DNA of 64,000 nucleotides from Lineus longissimus (lineage: Eukaryota; Nemertea; Pilidiophora; Heteronemertea; Lineidae): the NCBI RefSeq assembly GCF_910592395.1, contig NC_088315.1:12276501-12340500 (forward strand), written 5' to 3'. The notes under the pieces were generated by a model that saw nothing but the letters and a program-made list of their open reading frames with translations, did no database searches and was not told where the DNA came from. Each line of letters opens with the position of its first letter. Position 1 is the stretch's first letter. A program made the position numbers and the translations under genes. Below, in pieces: positions 12,530 to 24,527 of the stretch.

Positions 12530-13655
12530 GCCACGACTACCCAACAATAGGAATGCTGTGGTGCGCCGACAGGAGAAAATGGAAACTAACCTGGAGAGGC
12601 GAGATGCTGAGTTTTACGCCAAGTGCGGGGCGGTTATCCAATTAAAGCCAAGTTAGCAAGGGTTACCTTTTACCGTTGGGACCTGTTGACCAAGAACCAA
12701 AAGATGGATTCCTGATTCCCATTTTTCCAGTGAGAGACGATAACCGATCAACGACCAAGGTACGCATGGTCTTAGATTGTGCAGCAAAGTTTGAAGGAAC
12801 TAGTCTTAACGACAATATATTACCTGGTCCCAAGTTAATCAACAAACTAGTGGATGTCCTTCTGAGGTTCAGGCGCTACCCAATAGCAGTCGTTGGCGAG
12901 ATCTCAGAAATGTTCTTGCAGACTGGACTTGCTGAACAAGACAGGAAATACTACAGGATTGTCTGGGGTGGAGAAGTATTTGAGTATTAGAGGACCATAT
13001 TTGGCGACGCTTCATCACCGTTCAAAGCTAATCGAGTGATAAAAGAACACGCCTGAAGACACGCAGAAAAATACCCCGAAGCAAAGGACACAGTGGACAA
13101 TGCCATGTATGTCGACGATACCTTGGATAGTCGCTGCACCACTAAGACAGCGAAGGAAACGGTGGGAAACGGTGGGTCAGTTGACCGAGATGTTTGGAGA
13201 AGGAGGCATGGAACTGAGGAAAATACTTTCCAATGACCCAGCACTTGTAGAAGATATCCCAAAGGAAGATCGAGCAGCTACCATGGAAATAAATGGGAAG
13301 GAGACGCTCCCTACTCAGAAGACATTGGGCATTTTATGGATTGCTGAGGAAGATGGATTTGCGTGAAGCCAAGATCAGTGGAAGAAGCTTATCCTGCCAC
13401 GAGGAGGGGTGTTTTGAAGTGTATTGCTTCTATGTTCGACCCCCTAGGTCTAGTGGATCCCAAAAGGATTAGAGCTTGGATCATCTTCCAGCGAACATGG
13501 GTCAGAAATGGTGATTGGCATAGTTCGCTAGTGGAAGACCTACTCATGGAATGGTCGTCATGGATAAAGGAACTACCACTGCTAGATACTATAAGGATTA
13601 GCCGACATCTTGGCATGAATGATGGAGACGAGTCGGAAGAGTCACCTCCTACCAC
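12530..13655 (+). pseudogene. BEL/Pao reverse transcriptase, frameshifted
   Basis: The region holds blocks of a BEL-type reverse transcriptase: VRMVLDCAAKFEGTSLND near 12766 and the active-site YVDD at 13108-13119, the latter in a different frame from the former. The connection region, with RRGVLKCIASMFDPLGLVDP, begins near 13405. At least two frameshifts occur between 12990 and 13363. The following RNase H domain is essentially absent; the sequence passes within a few dozen bases (about 13620-13660) to the integrase N-terminus, which looks like an internal deletion. Confidence 0.8.
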
Positions 13656-13659
13656 TGAA

Positions 13660-14928
13660 CCCTACTGTCGACGAAGAATCAGATTTGCTCCGCGTGAGAT
13701 CACGCCTTGAAAAAGTCAAGTACCTAACAGACGGAGAGAAATATCCCATTATTTTGCCGAGAAAGCATTCAGTCATCCAGGACGCTCAACGAGATGTAGG
13801 AAACCCAGTGGGGAGAGATGCCACCGTCGTAAAGCTGAGACTAAAGTACTGGGTGATTCGAGGAAGAGAAGCAGTACGGGAGGTGGAAAACAGCTGTTTG
13901 AGATGCAAGATACGCAATACGAAGCCATGAACCAGAAAATGGCGCCCTTGGGCCAAGTTTTAGACTAAACCCCCCTCTGAGAGCATTCGCCAAGACAGGA
14001 ATGGATTTTGCAGGACCCTTTCTGACGAAGCATGGTCGAGGTATTACCAGAACAAAGCGGTATATAGCCGTCTTTACTTGCCTTCAAGTCCGAGCGGTAC
14101 ATCTAGAACTAGTATACTCCATGGATACGGATGGCCTTCTTATGGCCTTTTCAAGAATGACTAGTAGAAGATCGGTTCTGGTGGAAGTTGTTACTGATAA
14201 TGGAAGTAACTTTGTAGCAGGTGAGAATGAGCTAAGACAGCTAGCCGAAAGCATTGATTGGGAGCAAGTGAAGAAGAAGACAGTGGGCCTGGTTGGATCA
14301 GAATACTGGTATAAAATGGAATTTCAACCCACCGGCGGCACCAAACTTTGGCGGAATTTTCGAAATAATGGTGAAGGCGGCAAAGCGGGCCTTGAAGACC
14401 ATCGTTGGAGATGCATACCTGACTGATGAGGAACTGCACACCTTCGTCGTTGAGGCTGAAGGTCTTATCAATTCCAGACCACATACGCCACCTAGCGCTG
14501 ACTTCAATGATTCCTTACCTTTAACTCCCAACCACTTCCTACATGGGATGTTAGGGGGTCAACTAGCTCCACCCTCAGTCGATGAAGAAGAACGAATCAA
14601 CCCTAGACGTAGGTGGCGCCGTGTACAAGAACTCCTGCGTCACTTCTGGGGACAATGGCAACAGGAATTGTTACCACTGTTGCACAACAGAAGAAAATGG
14701 GTCCATCAAAGTCCATCAAAGAGTCCATCAAAGAACCTACAAGTTGGAGACGTTGTAATCATGGTCAATGAGAAATTGCCTCGAGGGCAATGGAAGCTTG
14801 GTCGCGTGCTGAAGGTGTTCCCTGGTGAAGATCAGTTGGTGAGGGCGGCCCAAGTGAAGACGGCTGATGGTGAATTCCTGCGACCAGTGAATCGTCTTTG
14901 TACACTCGAATGTCCACCGGAAGATTAG
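13660..14928 (+). pseudogene. BEL/Pao integrase with C-terminal DUF5641-like tail
   Basis: The N-terminal zinc-binding region (HSVIQDAQRDVG...CLRCK) is followed by the rve core: MDFAGPF (first Asp, near 14001), VVTDNGSNFV (second Asp, near 14187) and the GGIFEIMVKAAKRAL block containing Glu, which lies in a different frame from the first two. The frameshift is near 14290-14340. The C-terminal part (RRRWRRVQELLRHFWGQW...) resembles the DUF5641 tail of BEL/Pao integrases. A short in-frame tandem repeat encodes SPSKSPSK near 14710. A stop or frameshift near 13928 separates the N-terminal region from the core. Confidence 0.85.
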
Positions 14929-15930
14929 CCCAGGTGTGATAACGAGACGTCGATGTCTTCGAGTCGAGCACGAGGAATTCTTGAGATGGTGATCGTTTAA
15001 AACCAGAGACGTAACGTATTATCGAGTACTTATCACGAGGAAGTGTCGATTACAAGGACGATCAGTCGAAATACTAATTTGGAGGATCAATTGTGAAGTG
15101 CAAGTGTAGAGACATACAGTGAACTTAAACTCAATAAGGGCTGAGAAACTTTGATTGGTAGAAACCTCTATAATCTCGCATTTATCTCTATTCGATGAGA
15201 TACAGTAATTTTGACAGTCCTTGCTTGGTTGAGTTGCCTGTATTTCTAAATTCGGAATTCAGTGATTGGAGATTCAATTAGAAACGATTCCCTTCAGGAT
15301 AATGTGTGGAAAAATGAGGTGATTTGGATATTGGAAACTTTCTCGAGCAGGACACCATGAGGTCATTCATTTGGGTACATTTTCATAAAATTGTTAAGGG
15401 TGAAAACAAAATAAAAAATCTTAAAAAGTAATTATCTGGATAATTTACTCAGTCCTTGCTGAGTATACGAAAATATACGTGTTATACATAGTCAAACACA
15501 CATCTTGTAAAAATATCAAAATATTCAATTCAAGGGGAAGCGGAGCAAATTCTGTGAAGATAATTTAATTCACGGATGTTGAGTGAAATCTTATGTTTTA
15601 TTGGGTTTCATATTTATTATTATTTCTTCAACAGAAGTTGTCAAATTTTGACAGTGTTTTCTAGTGAACTTCTATTTGGCTGAGAAATATCTTATAATCT
15701 AGTCTTGCTCATGCCATGTTGAATATAGTTTGAGATAATTTAGTAATTGACAGTATTATACACTTCAGAAAGAAGGAAAATTCTGAAGTTGAGACATTTG
15801 TGTTGTGTTCACAAGGGTGGGACATCCTATCATATTCATATTCAGTTTTTTTTAGTGTGATCAGTATTAGTTTGGACATTGTGATGTGTTGGCCAAATCC
15901 CTTTAAGCAATAGGACCAAGAGGAGGGGAA
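14929..15930 (+). other. Non-coding 3' region of BEL element with purine tract
   Basis: About 1 kb without genes lies between pol and the 3' LTR. It ends in a polypurine tract (AAGAGGAGGGGAA, about 15918-15930) directly before the LTR, where plus-strand priming would start. Confidence 0.7.
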
Positions 15931-16081
15931 TGTTGGGGAGAAAAGATAGTTTGTCTTCGGCCACCTCACGGCCCAGCCGGAATTCGGCGACTGCAACAAC
16001 GCCATTGTAGAAAGAAGAAGCTGACGAAATCAAGCCGATTTAATGATGAAAATGTACGTTTTTTATCGTTCCTAATGAACA
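15931..16081 (+). repeat. 3' LTR of BEL/Pao element
   Basis: Direct repeat of 10313-10464 with TGTTGGGG start and AATGAACA end, differing by several substitutions and a small indel region near GACGAAATCAAGCC. Confidence 0.92.
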
Positions 16082-16499
16082 CCCCATGGGGCCTCATTGC
16101 AATGTCACCCAAAGACGTTATAGACAAAGATAACCTGTATAATATGCACTACAACATTGAATAACATAAAATTTACTTTGTACTGCAGTGAAGAAATAAA
16201 TAGAAGAATGTTCCAAGAGTCTATTTATTGTAAAGTATCAATATAAGAAGTTTGCCAATTTAATCAAACATTTCGAAGAATGCGAACTTAAATGTGACTC
16301 CGATACTTTCCATATGCTATCTTTGTGCCAGGGCATCCTATGCAAAAAGGCAACACCTGCTGTCTATTGAATCCGCGCAGTTTTTAAGACTCTGTGCACA
16401 AACATGGCCTGGGAGGCATTCATCAGTCGATTGAACAGGCAATCCAGACCGATTTCCACCTGAAACGTTGATGGAAAGATAAATGTATTTATTTTTATT
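16082..16499. other. Non-genic spacer
   Basis: No gene or repeat is recognised between the 3' LTR and the LINE fragment. Confidence 0.45.
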
Positions 16500-17680
16500 A
16501 TGTACACTCTTAAAGTAGGACTAGGCAGGAGCAGAGGGGTAACACTGTCCTTTCGAAAGCAAACCGTTATTATCGATGGGAGTAGATCTCAGGCAAGTGT
16601 TCTTAAGTGTGGCGTCCCACAGGGCTCGGTGCTGGGCCCCCTCTTATTCTCCATTTACATTCAACCACTGGGTGAAATCATCAGCCGTCACATGTTACGC
16701 CACGGCTTTGCAGACGATGTGCAACTCTATAAGTTTTTTGATGGAACGCCCAAGGGTCTAAGTGATGCAATAAATGCAGCTGAAGTGTGCACAAAGGAAG
16801 TTAGGGAGTGGTTGGCTCCGAATCATCTTAAGAGAAATGATGAAAAGACAGAATTCATGATAGCCGCCTCAAAGCACAAGATGTCTAAACTGCAGCCACG
16901 CCCAAGCATTCAAATCGGCTCGTCCACTATTCAACCTTCCTTCCACCCAGGTGCGAAATCTTGGGGCCGAGTTCGACCTCTGTATGTCAATGTCTAAGCA
17001 AGTGTCTAACACAGTCAAATCACTATACTTCCATATCCACAGACTTTCAAAGATACAAGTTTTGAATGCATTGGTCACGTCCCGGCTTGACTTTCAAAAT
17101 AGTCTGTTGTTATGTCTGCCCGATTGTGAGGTTTCTCGCCTACAGAAGGCCCAAAACTCTGCTGCAAGTTTGCTCACCAAAACTAGAAAAAGTGAGCACA
17201 TTACTCCAATCCTGCAGCAACTGCACTGGTTCCCTGTGAGACAGCGCATACATTATAAGGCACTTATTCTCATTTATAACTCGCTGCACAAAGAAAACAG
17301 CTCATCATATTTACGGGACATTTTCAAGGTCAACAAACCAGGTCGTTCCCTACGCTCTTCTGACGATCCCTGGCTGCTGTAGCTATTCCACGCTCCAAGG
17401 GGGCATATGGCGACCGATCAATTTCCGTTCTGGGCCCAAGACTTTGGAACGATTTGCATGTAGATATGCGCTGTCTCACATCAACTGAACTTTTTAAGAA
17501 AAAATTAAAAACACACCTTTTTTAAATACTCAATCTGATGCCATCTATTGTTTTATCAAATGTTCTACTAATTTGAATTTGTCACTGCTTTTAATAATTT
17601 TATAAATTTTCCTTCCTGCACATGTACAGTGCTTAGAAAATGTCGATTTTACATTAGAATAAATTAATATTATTCTATGA
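16500..17680 (+). pseudogene. CR1/L2-like LINE, 5'-truncated reverse transcriptase and 3' end
   Basis: [17 protein letters not shown] and [10 protein letters not shown] mark the palm of a non-LTR reverse transcriptase. After a frameshift near 16960, the C-terminal part follows (ITPILQQLHWFPVRQRI), and in a third frame after 17383 the typical end YGDRSISVLGPRLWNDL...FKKKLKTHLF stops at about 17526. Endonuclease and N-terminal RT are missing, as expected for 5' truncation. The segment ends in AT-rich sequence with TATTCTATGATATG near 17672, which recalls CR1-type tails. It differs clearly from the LINE at 30466. Confidence 0.85.
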
Positions 17681-17994
17681 TATGTATATATTTTATCTTT
17701 TTATCTTTTCAGAAAAATGCCGCTTTGGGCAGCCGGTCTATAACCGGCCGTGACCCCATTCTCCAAACTCCCTTAACAATAATATTAACATCTTCAGGAC
17801 CTCGACAGTGTGAAACCTTCTTCACTTGCACACTTTCCATAATGACTTCTTGCCATGCCTCCATCAGAACCTTTCTGATTCAGCACTTTTCCATTTTCTA
17901 ACATACTAACTCACCTATATAATACCGGAAATGATGAATAGTACGAACCAACTAAATTGGCTCTATCTTCCCCGTACTATCCTGATCCAATACC

Positions 17995-17998
17995 TATT

Positions 17999-18035
<37 letters not shown>

Positions 18036-18038
18036 GTA

Positions 18039-18096
<58 letters not shown>
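17995..18096 (+). repeat. (TAT)n microsatellite
   Basis: About 100 bases of TTA/TAT repeats with a few G interruptions. The Leu-rich reading frame across it is an artefact. Confidence 0.95.
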
Positions 18097-19019
18097 CATA
18101 CTGGCCATCATCGGGTGACTAATTAGCTCAGTAAGGGCAAAATGTCATGGTTCACCACTACATAATAACTAAGACAAGCGTGAATAGTTTGACGTAATTT
18201 GAGATGCGAGAGGTCTCTCTTGGCGACTTTGTGTAACTTTACCTTGCCTGCCTAGCTGCTACCTATAGTGTCCCTTTAAAGCTTACATAAAAAAGAGTGC
18301 GCGCAAATGGCACATAAAAGAGGTGCAACGTGCAATGCATATACAACTTCTAGCGGTATACATGTTCCCTTATCCGAGTATCCACTTAATGTGAATATAC
18401 AATAAGAAGTACAAAGACATTTGATAGTCTTGAACAGTTCATTTCTATTTACAAAGGAACAGTCCCTATTAGCTCTCCAGAGCATCAGGTCACGTATCAC
18501 ACCAGCAGTTACGCAGATATGAATTTCTGTTTTATTATAAAGGATTTCAGTGATACGCCGGTAATTATTTACAAGCAAGGTTTCACTTAGTAAATCAGCT
18601 TTAAAGTCCATTCCGGTGCGTAATAGCTCAAAAATATGCAAACGCAAAAAGTTTATAAATTTTACTCACCCTCTTTTCTTGAGCGCCTGCATTTGAAAGT
18701 CGCTTTCCATTTCTGAAAAAAAAATTACAGTTTCTAATTCATGCATGGGATCAATATCATAAGCGTTGAAAGCAAACTAGATTCACAAAGTGTAAAAATA
18801 TTATTAATACTATGTCATCCACCTGGGGTACAGCACTATTTCGGCTTAACTTACTTCCGTTACCCCATGCAGGCCATAAAGAGCAATAACATGTAAAATG
18901 ATTCATTCTTTTTGGGACCTTCGGTACTTTCGATCGTGTAAAACCCGTGCAATGTTAATCCGATGCTTTCCCAGCAAGAAGTAATACGTTAGAAAAAAGT
19001 GCCTTTTATGGGCATGCAG
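18097..19019. other. Non-genic spacer
   Basis: No gene or clear repeat is recognised. A short A-rich tract is present near 18715-18725. Confidence 0.45.
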
Positions 19020-19315
19020 ATGAGCCATCCGGCGGTCACGTGAAACAAAACGCTTGGGGTTAGGATGACCCATGGCACACTCCAGCCGGCAGATGTATGA
19101 GGTGGAACAAAACGCCAGGGGGGATGGATGACACATGGCACAGTCCAGCCGGCGGAAGTATATATAAGGTGGTACAAACCGCTGGGGATTTGGATGACCC
19201 ATGGCAAACTCCAGCCGGCGGAAGAATGAGGTTGTAAAAACCTTTGGGGGTTAGGATAACCCATGGCACCCTCCAGCCGGCGGAAAAATGAGGCGGTACC
19301 AGGCGGTGCCAGCTG
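19020..19315 (+). repeat. Minisatellite, ~63-bp unit, about four copies
   Basis: CATGGCA recurs at 19071, 19134, 19200 and 19262, each within a unit resembling GGATGACCCATGGCAC...TCCAGCCGGCGGAAG...GGTGGTACAAAACGC. Spacings are 63, 66 and 62 bases. Units have diverged by substitutions and small indels. Confidence 0.85.
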
Positions 19316-21924
19316 GTTTCAGAATAATTAACGAGTCACTAGCGGTCAATGAGCGCCAGAGAAACGTACGGTTACACACTAGTGATTTGATTTGATTTTT
19401 GAATATACGGTTTCACTCGACAGTATGGATAAGTTTTCTTTATCATGAACCGTATTTTCATGAATTTTGAATTTATTCTGTATATATGGGGTAAAATGAT
19501 GAAGTTTTAGTTCAAGAGCCTAAATAATGTTGAATCATGGGTCAAATGAATCAGTCACGGCCTAAAAATCGATTCACGGATCAAAATTGGTTTAAAGGTC
19601 ACACCAAAATGGTCAAGTCTCCCAAATCCTGAAATTATCATGGCCAACCCAGGTACAACGAAAATATGCCATCAAATAAAAGTGCCATTAAATATTAATG
19701 GACTTCTTTTAATTAAGGTATACGTACATGTCCATCTTTCTGCGGTGGTCCTTTAAATGGTTACATTCAGGGTCTACTTACCAGAAGCTAGGCTTTGGAC
19801 AACCAATGTAATGATGACTGCAACAACAAGACACTTCATCATGAACCTTGAGCTGAAAAAAGGACCATTATTTTTTGAGTGCAACACAGACTTCGTGTTG
19901 GGTGGTCCGTGGTGCAAGACACCTGCATTTTTTAGTGCGCAACCCCCATACCGAAAATACATGCTATGGAAAATGGATAAAACATTTTTAATTTGTTATT
20001 GAATTTGAAAGGTTTAATGGTTAAATGCAAACTTATCGTAGATTTAACATTGCCGTTGTGCCTTAAAACTAGAGACACCAGTAATTACAACTTTGAAAAT
20101 ATTTTATTTTGAAACAAGCCCTTCGGCGGATGTTATTCACTTGGGAATGGATTGGTCTAATCAAATCACTGATTTATATCAAAACGATGAAATGAGAATG
20201 AAACGAAATAAGATTATTTTGCCGAAAACTATGTTTTGCCAATTCACTCTGTCACCTGCGCGACCTCATCACAATCGTCATGTGGTGACGACTCGGATGA
20301 AATTTTCAATATGGAGTCGTCGAACGAATTTAGCAACTTCCTCCGCAGAGCATTATGGGCCGTTACACTGATAATAGTGCACAGTCGTGAAGTCTTTCAA
20401 AACACCGAGTTAAGGAGTCTCTCTCACTTTTTACACCATCAAGAAGATAATTAGTTGTCGCAGTTGTTGTTAAACAAAGAATACACCTCCATATTCGTTT
20501 TGTCGGGTGTGCAGAGCAGCTGGTCATATTTCAGGCAATTGTGAGCAGTTCTGGTATGCGTGAAGCTGCATTGTGAGACATTATGTGTTTGATAGTATTG
20601 ATAGTGATGTTTAGGTGGCAAATAATGTTGGTAGTGGTATTCTGCTCTCAATGTTTGGCAGGTCTCTAGTATTGTAAATGGTGGTTATTAATGATACATA
20701 ATAAAGCCAAAATATTTGTAAATATTGTGTTATTTAGTTTGTTGTCTATTGTAGCTGTTGTTCGTTGGAGATGTGTAGTTGTCTGTGTGGATTGATCAGA
20801 TAGATTGGACTGGTTGTGATGTAGATTGGAGGGGGAGTAATTTTTTGTCCAAATGTATGAATAAAGTTCATTTGAGGTTGGGGGATGGAATGGTTTTGAT
20901 AAGTGACAGAATATTGATGTACCACAGGTTGTGACATTGTTTGTGTGGAGTTCGAGGGCAGGTTGTGACATAAATGATAGTGTTTGTGGGGAGATTGTCT
21001 TAAGTTTGTTAGATAGAATGGTTTTAAGTGCAGTGGACATGTTGTGACATGCGATTAGTTAAAAAGTGATAATTGTCATTTCTGGGGAAGAAATGAAGTT
21101 GTTCGCATGGATAGGAGACATTCTCAGTTGAAGGATGAAAGTCGAAAGACACCCTGGCTATCTCATGGTGTTGTCTTTTCTTTGAAACGGAGGACTCGTG
21201 CCCAAGACAGAATTGTCAACACTGTTGTAGGAAAATGTGTCCTTCAGGTAATAGTCACAATCTAGAGGCTGTAGTCTGGGAGTTGTCCTGATCATGGAAA
21301 TGTTCGTTTCAGGGCAATGCAAAATTGCAAGAGAGGTTGCTTGCTATCAATGAAGTGGTCATTGGCGAGATCGTGCCGATGCAAGCAAGGTTGTGAATTT
21401 TGGCACTTAAAACAATGGAGAATCGTTTTGGTTCACGAAGCTGTTCTTGTCAATGTACATTTATTGTGAAGAATTCAAGGAAGAAGAGTTAAGATGGGAT
21501 ATCAATATGAACGATGTGAGCTTTATTAAAATCTACTGATGTTAAAGGAGAGGAACATAATTGCATAAAAAAATCATTTTTAACAAGTAAGAGCAAATTT
21601 GATATCATGACTGTTTGAAAATGACAACAATGGCAGGCTTTTGGCTCATACAATGTTCACAAGATTGTGAATTCATGAGATCTTGGGTAAAAATAATATA
21701 TATATTCATTTCTAACTATGCACATAATAAGTGACTACATGGTATCATTGAGGACTAAGTGACAAAATGGACGTTGTGAGTGACCATAATATGATGAAAC
21801 CTCAATGACGACAATGGGTGGCAGAGTGGGTTATACAAATGAGTGAGAATTATGTTGACTAGGTTTGAATTATTGTCGATATCACATGATGTGGCAGTTC
21901 TCAAATACATTCATAACTGTTCAC
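19316..21924. other. Non-genic stretch
   Basis: About 2.6 kb without a recognisable gene. The longest frame, on the minus strand at 20666-21040, is Thr/Asn-rich and low in complexity, matching no family I know. Confidence 0.45.
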
Positions 21925-23625
21925 AATATGAATGTACTGGCAATGAAGAATGATGATTGGGAGGACGATCATAAGATAGCAAAACCTGCAAAAAAAGAAA
22001 TGGCATGATCAGAGGTTTGTATCAGCCTTTATGGCGTAGAATGTAGTAAACAATACCACCACGGTATCAGCTGTTCAGGAATAATGTAGCCGCTGGCCTA
22101 TGACACTATCGACCGTTTTGTATGGCCAAAAAAAAGAAATGCACACACTCAGAACACATCTGAATGCCTAAGCCGTCTTTTGACCATGTCATACTCATAC
22201 ATAAACTTTACTGTGTGTCACCATTTGTACCAGTTGAAACACAATACTAACCTTGTTTTGAAATGATGGCAATGAAGAATGATGATGATTTGGAGGATGA
22301 TCATAAGACAACAAAACCTGCAAAGAAAAAGAACAAATGGCGTAATCAGAGGTTTATTTTCAGCCTTCGGGCTTCATCACGCTATGCTCAGGAATAATGT
22401 AGACAAAGGCCTTTATATGACACAATGGACCGTTTCACATAGCCCGAATAAAGAAAGGCACACACTCAGAACACGTCTGAACACCTGTCATACTCATACA
22501 TAGGCTTAGTGGGCTTGTGGTATTCGACTCGATGACTCGACGACGCGATGGCTCGATGACGCGATCGTTGCTATGGATTTTGCTAAAATACGGAATCCCA
22601 TGATCCTGGTCTCCGGGCTACCGCTGCAACAGCAGAGGTTTTAGCTCGGCCTTTCCCATACCCAGCTACGGTATGTGGAAGGATGTGCCCCTCCCCCCCC
22701 CCCCCCCCCCCCAGCCATGGCCACTGAAGATTGGTCCCCGCGATTGATTTTGATATTTAAAGGACTCGCGGAAGTTTCATAGCATGCAAAATGACTGGAG
22801 ATTTAATTGACAAACAAGCTTCTAGTGGCCAATGTCAGATGTCATGTGGTAGTCTGTCAACAATCGGAATTTCGCATATGTGCAGTTTTTTAGACTCAGT
22901 CACTCAGTCCCTCTTCCGTCCCTTGACATCTGCCCCCCCCCCCCCCCCCATACATCAGCCCCTCTACATGCTTTCCGAAATTGGTGGCTTGCATTGGAAC
23001 TAGCCTAACTTTTTCCCCCTTGTCCGTCATTAAAGGCATTCAAGTGTGTTGGTCAACCATGACTATCTCCTTTGTCCCTCCACCACAGGCCTAGTTTCCC
23101 CTTATGACATCACTATTTCGGACACTCAGCGCCCCATTTCTGGTGTATAGGACATTTAATATTGCCGTGCTGAACGGATATCCAGAGCCAACCTTGTCTC
23201 CAGGAACTCGCGTGTCATTTTAACATTGGAATTTCTGCTCGTAAAGAACCTGGGTAGGAGGTTGATCTGAACCAGCTATATTTAGGTGTATTTAGCTGTA
23301 TTGACGGTAAAGATACCAGTGGCTTGCATAGCAACATGGCGCATGGTTTTATCAAAAATGCGAACTTGTAGGAAACGAAAAATGGTCGGATTAGATACGG
23401 TGAAAACAGCTGGAAAGGGGTTGGTAATGATCGGTTCTTTTTTATTTTCCTCCACTTATGATTCTATGTATAAATTACAGTCCAAGCAGTGATATTCTTT
23501 AAAAAGATTCCAACTTGATCGCGTCATCGAGTCATCGCGTCGTCGAGTCATCGAGTCGAATACCACAAGCCGGCTTAGTGTATGTGACCCTTTGTACCAC
23601 TTGGAACACAGTGACATTGGGCGAT
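21925..23625 (+). repeat. Tandem duplication of ~320 bp, second copy split by an insertion
   Basis: 21938-22255 and 22266-22502 plus 23572-23625 are diverged direct copies (GGCAATGAAGAATGATGAT, CACACACTCAGAACAC, CATACTCATACATA and TTTGTACCA occur in the same order). The second copy is interrupted exactly by the TIR element at 22512-23571, and resumes after it. No coding function is evident. Confidence 0.7.
22512..23571. mobile_element. Non-autonomous TIR element with GACTCGATGACTCGACGACG-type arms
   Basis: The 1060-bp element begins GGCTTGTGGTATTCGACTCG and ends in the inverse, CGAGTCGAATACCACAAGCC. TIRs are about 55 bp and made of degenerate GACTCGATGACGCGATG units. A perfect 9-bp target duplication GGCTTAGTG flanks it at 22503-22511 and 23572-23580. 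Two poly-C tracts (about 22692-22712 and 22934-22949) lie inside. No transposase is encoded. The duplication length suggests a MULE-like mobiliser. Confidence 0.85.
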
Positions 23626-23731
23626 ATGAATAAAGACTAGCAAATGCTTTTACTTCAATTCTGTACAGAAAGGCCTGGTGTAAATGTACATGGAGTTTTA
23701 GATAAAAGCATTTGCTGGTCTTTATTCATAT
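23624..23731. repeat. Short foldback element
   Basis: Arms 23624-23652 (ATATGAATAAAGACTAGCAA...) and 23703-23731 are inverted copies with two or so mismatches, separated by about 50 bases. Probably a tiny MITE. Confidence 0.6.
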
Positions 23732-23827
23732 TTATTGGGTAGATTTTGATGTATACATTTTCAACTTTGAGGTTACTGGGACACGCTGATGCAGTACCTG
23801 TTTATGTATATAGAGAATCAATCTCAA

Positions 23828-23995
23828 TAGACAACTGCACACCAGGTGGATGAAGTCACTGGGAGCCACAACAAACCAGCAACAAACAAAGGCCTGCATG
23901 GTTGCATGCCATGTTGTGTTCTTTTGTTCGTTGTGCCTATTTTTACGATTGTTGTGGCTCCCAGTGACTTCCTCCGCCTGGTGTGAAGTTGTCTA
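23828..23995. mobile_element. 168-bp MITE with TCAA duplication
   Basis: TIRs of about 50 bp (TAGACAACTGCACACCAGGT... and its inverse ending GTGTGAAGTTGTCTA) with a few mismatches. The flanks carry TCAA at 23824-23827 and 23996-23999, a plausible 4-bp target duplication. No coding capacity. Confidence 0.7.
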
Positions 23996-24038
23996 TCAAC
24001 TCACAACACACACCACCATCATGTCACCATTGGCCTAC

Positions 24039-24527
24039 GGTAACCGGAAAAACGCCGACTGACCGACCGACCGACCGACCGACCGACCGACCTACCAACC
24101 CAAGGAGTTTCGTGTGATATATCCAATCCACGATAGCAGGTCATGTGAAATGAAATTGTAAACAAGCGCACGTGCGCTGTTCAAATGACAACAAATGCAT
24201 ATTGCGCGTTGCAGTTCATGCATTGCATCGGTCGAGACACTCGAGGAGAAAAACTACAGTGCATAGATTAGGCCCAAATCATGTTTTTATATCCACCGAC
24301 CATGTAGACAAAGCATATCTTTAGAGTATCGTTATCAGTTCCTTACTGCGTGGGCTCGTTTTCCCGGTATAATTAACTGAAGATGCTGCTGTCAGACATG
24401 TCGGAATCCATCACGTCTATTGCGCTGGGCACTACACAGATACATGTGCTATAGAAAAGCGAAAGGGATACTGCATATGACGGTAGGTCGGTCGGTCAGT
24501 CGGTCGGTCGGCGTTTTTCCGGTTACC
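24039..24527. mobile_element. (GACC)n-TIR element, copy D
   Basis: The 489-bp element starts GGTAACCGGAAAAACGCC then a (GACC)n array, and ends (GGTC)n then GCGTTTTTCCGGTTACC. A 9-bp target duplication TTGGCCTAC flanks it on both sides, so this copy shows the true boundaries. The interior is the inverse of copy A at 2157-2673. No gene inside. Confidence 0.85.

Larger units (their letters stand above)
10313..16081 (+). mobile_element. BEL/Pao LTR retrotransposon, degenerate
   Basis: The element is bounded by two direct LTRs of about 151 bp (TGTTGGGGAGAAAAG...AATGAACA). It carries a primer-binding region after the 5' LTR, a purine tract before the 3' LTR, and gag, protease, reverse transcriptase and integrase remnants in BEL/Pao order. 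The LTRs differ at several positions (roughly 6 percent by eye), so the insertion is not recent. The coding region has several frameshifts, and the RNase H region is largely missing between the reverse transcriptase connection and integrase. About 1 kb of non-coding DNA separates pol from the 3' LTR. Confidence 0.92.

Noticed and set aside
17931-18122. Poly-leucine reading frame.
   Set aside because: Translation of the (TAT)n microsatellite.
20666-21040. Thr/Asn-rich 124-codon minus-strand frame.
   Set aside because: Low complexity, no recognisable domain, and no splice or start context to support it.
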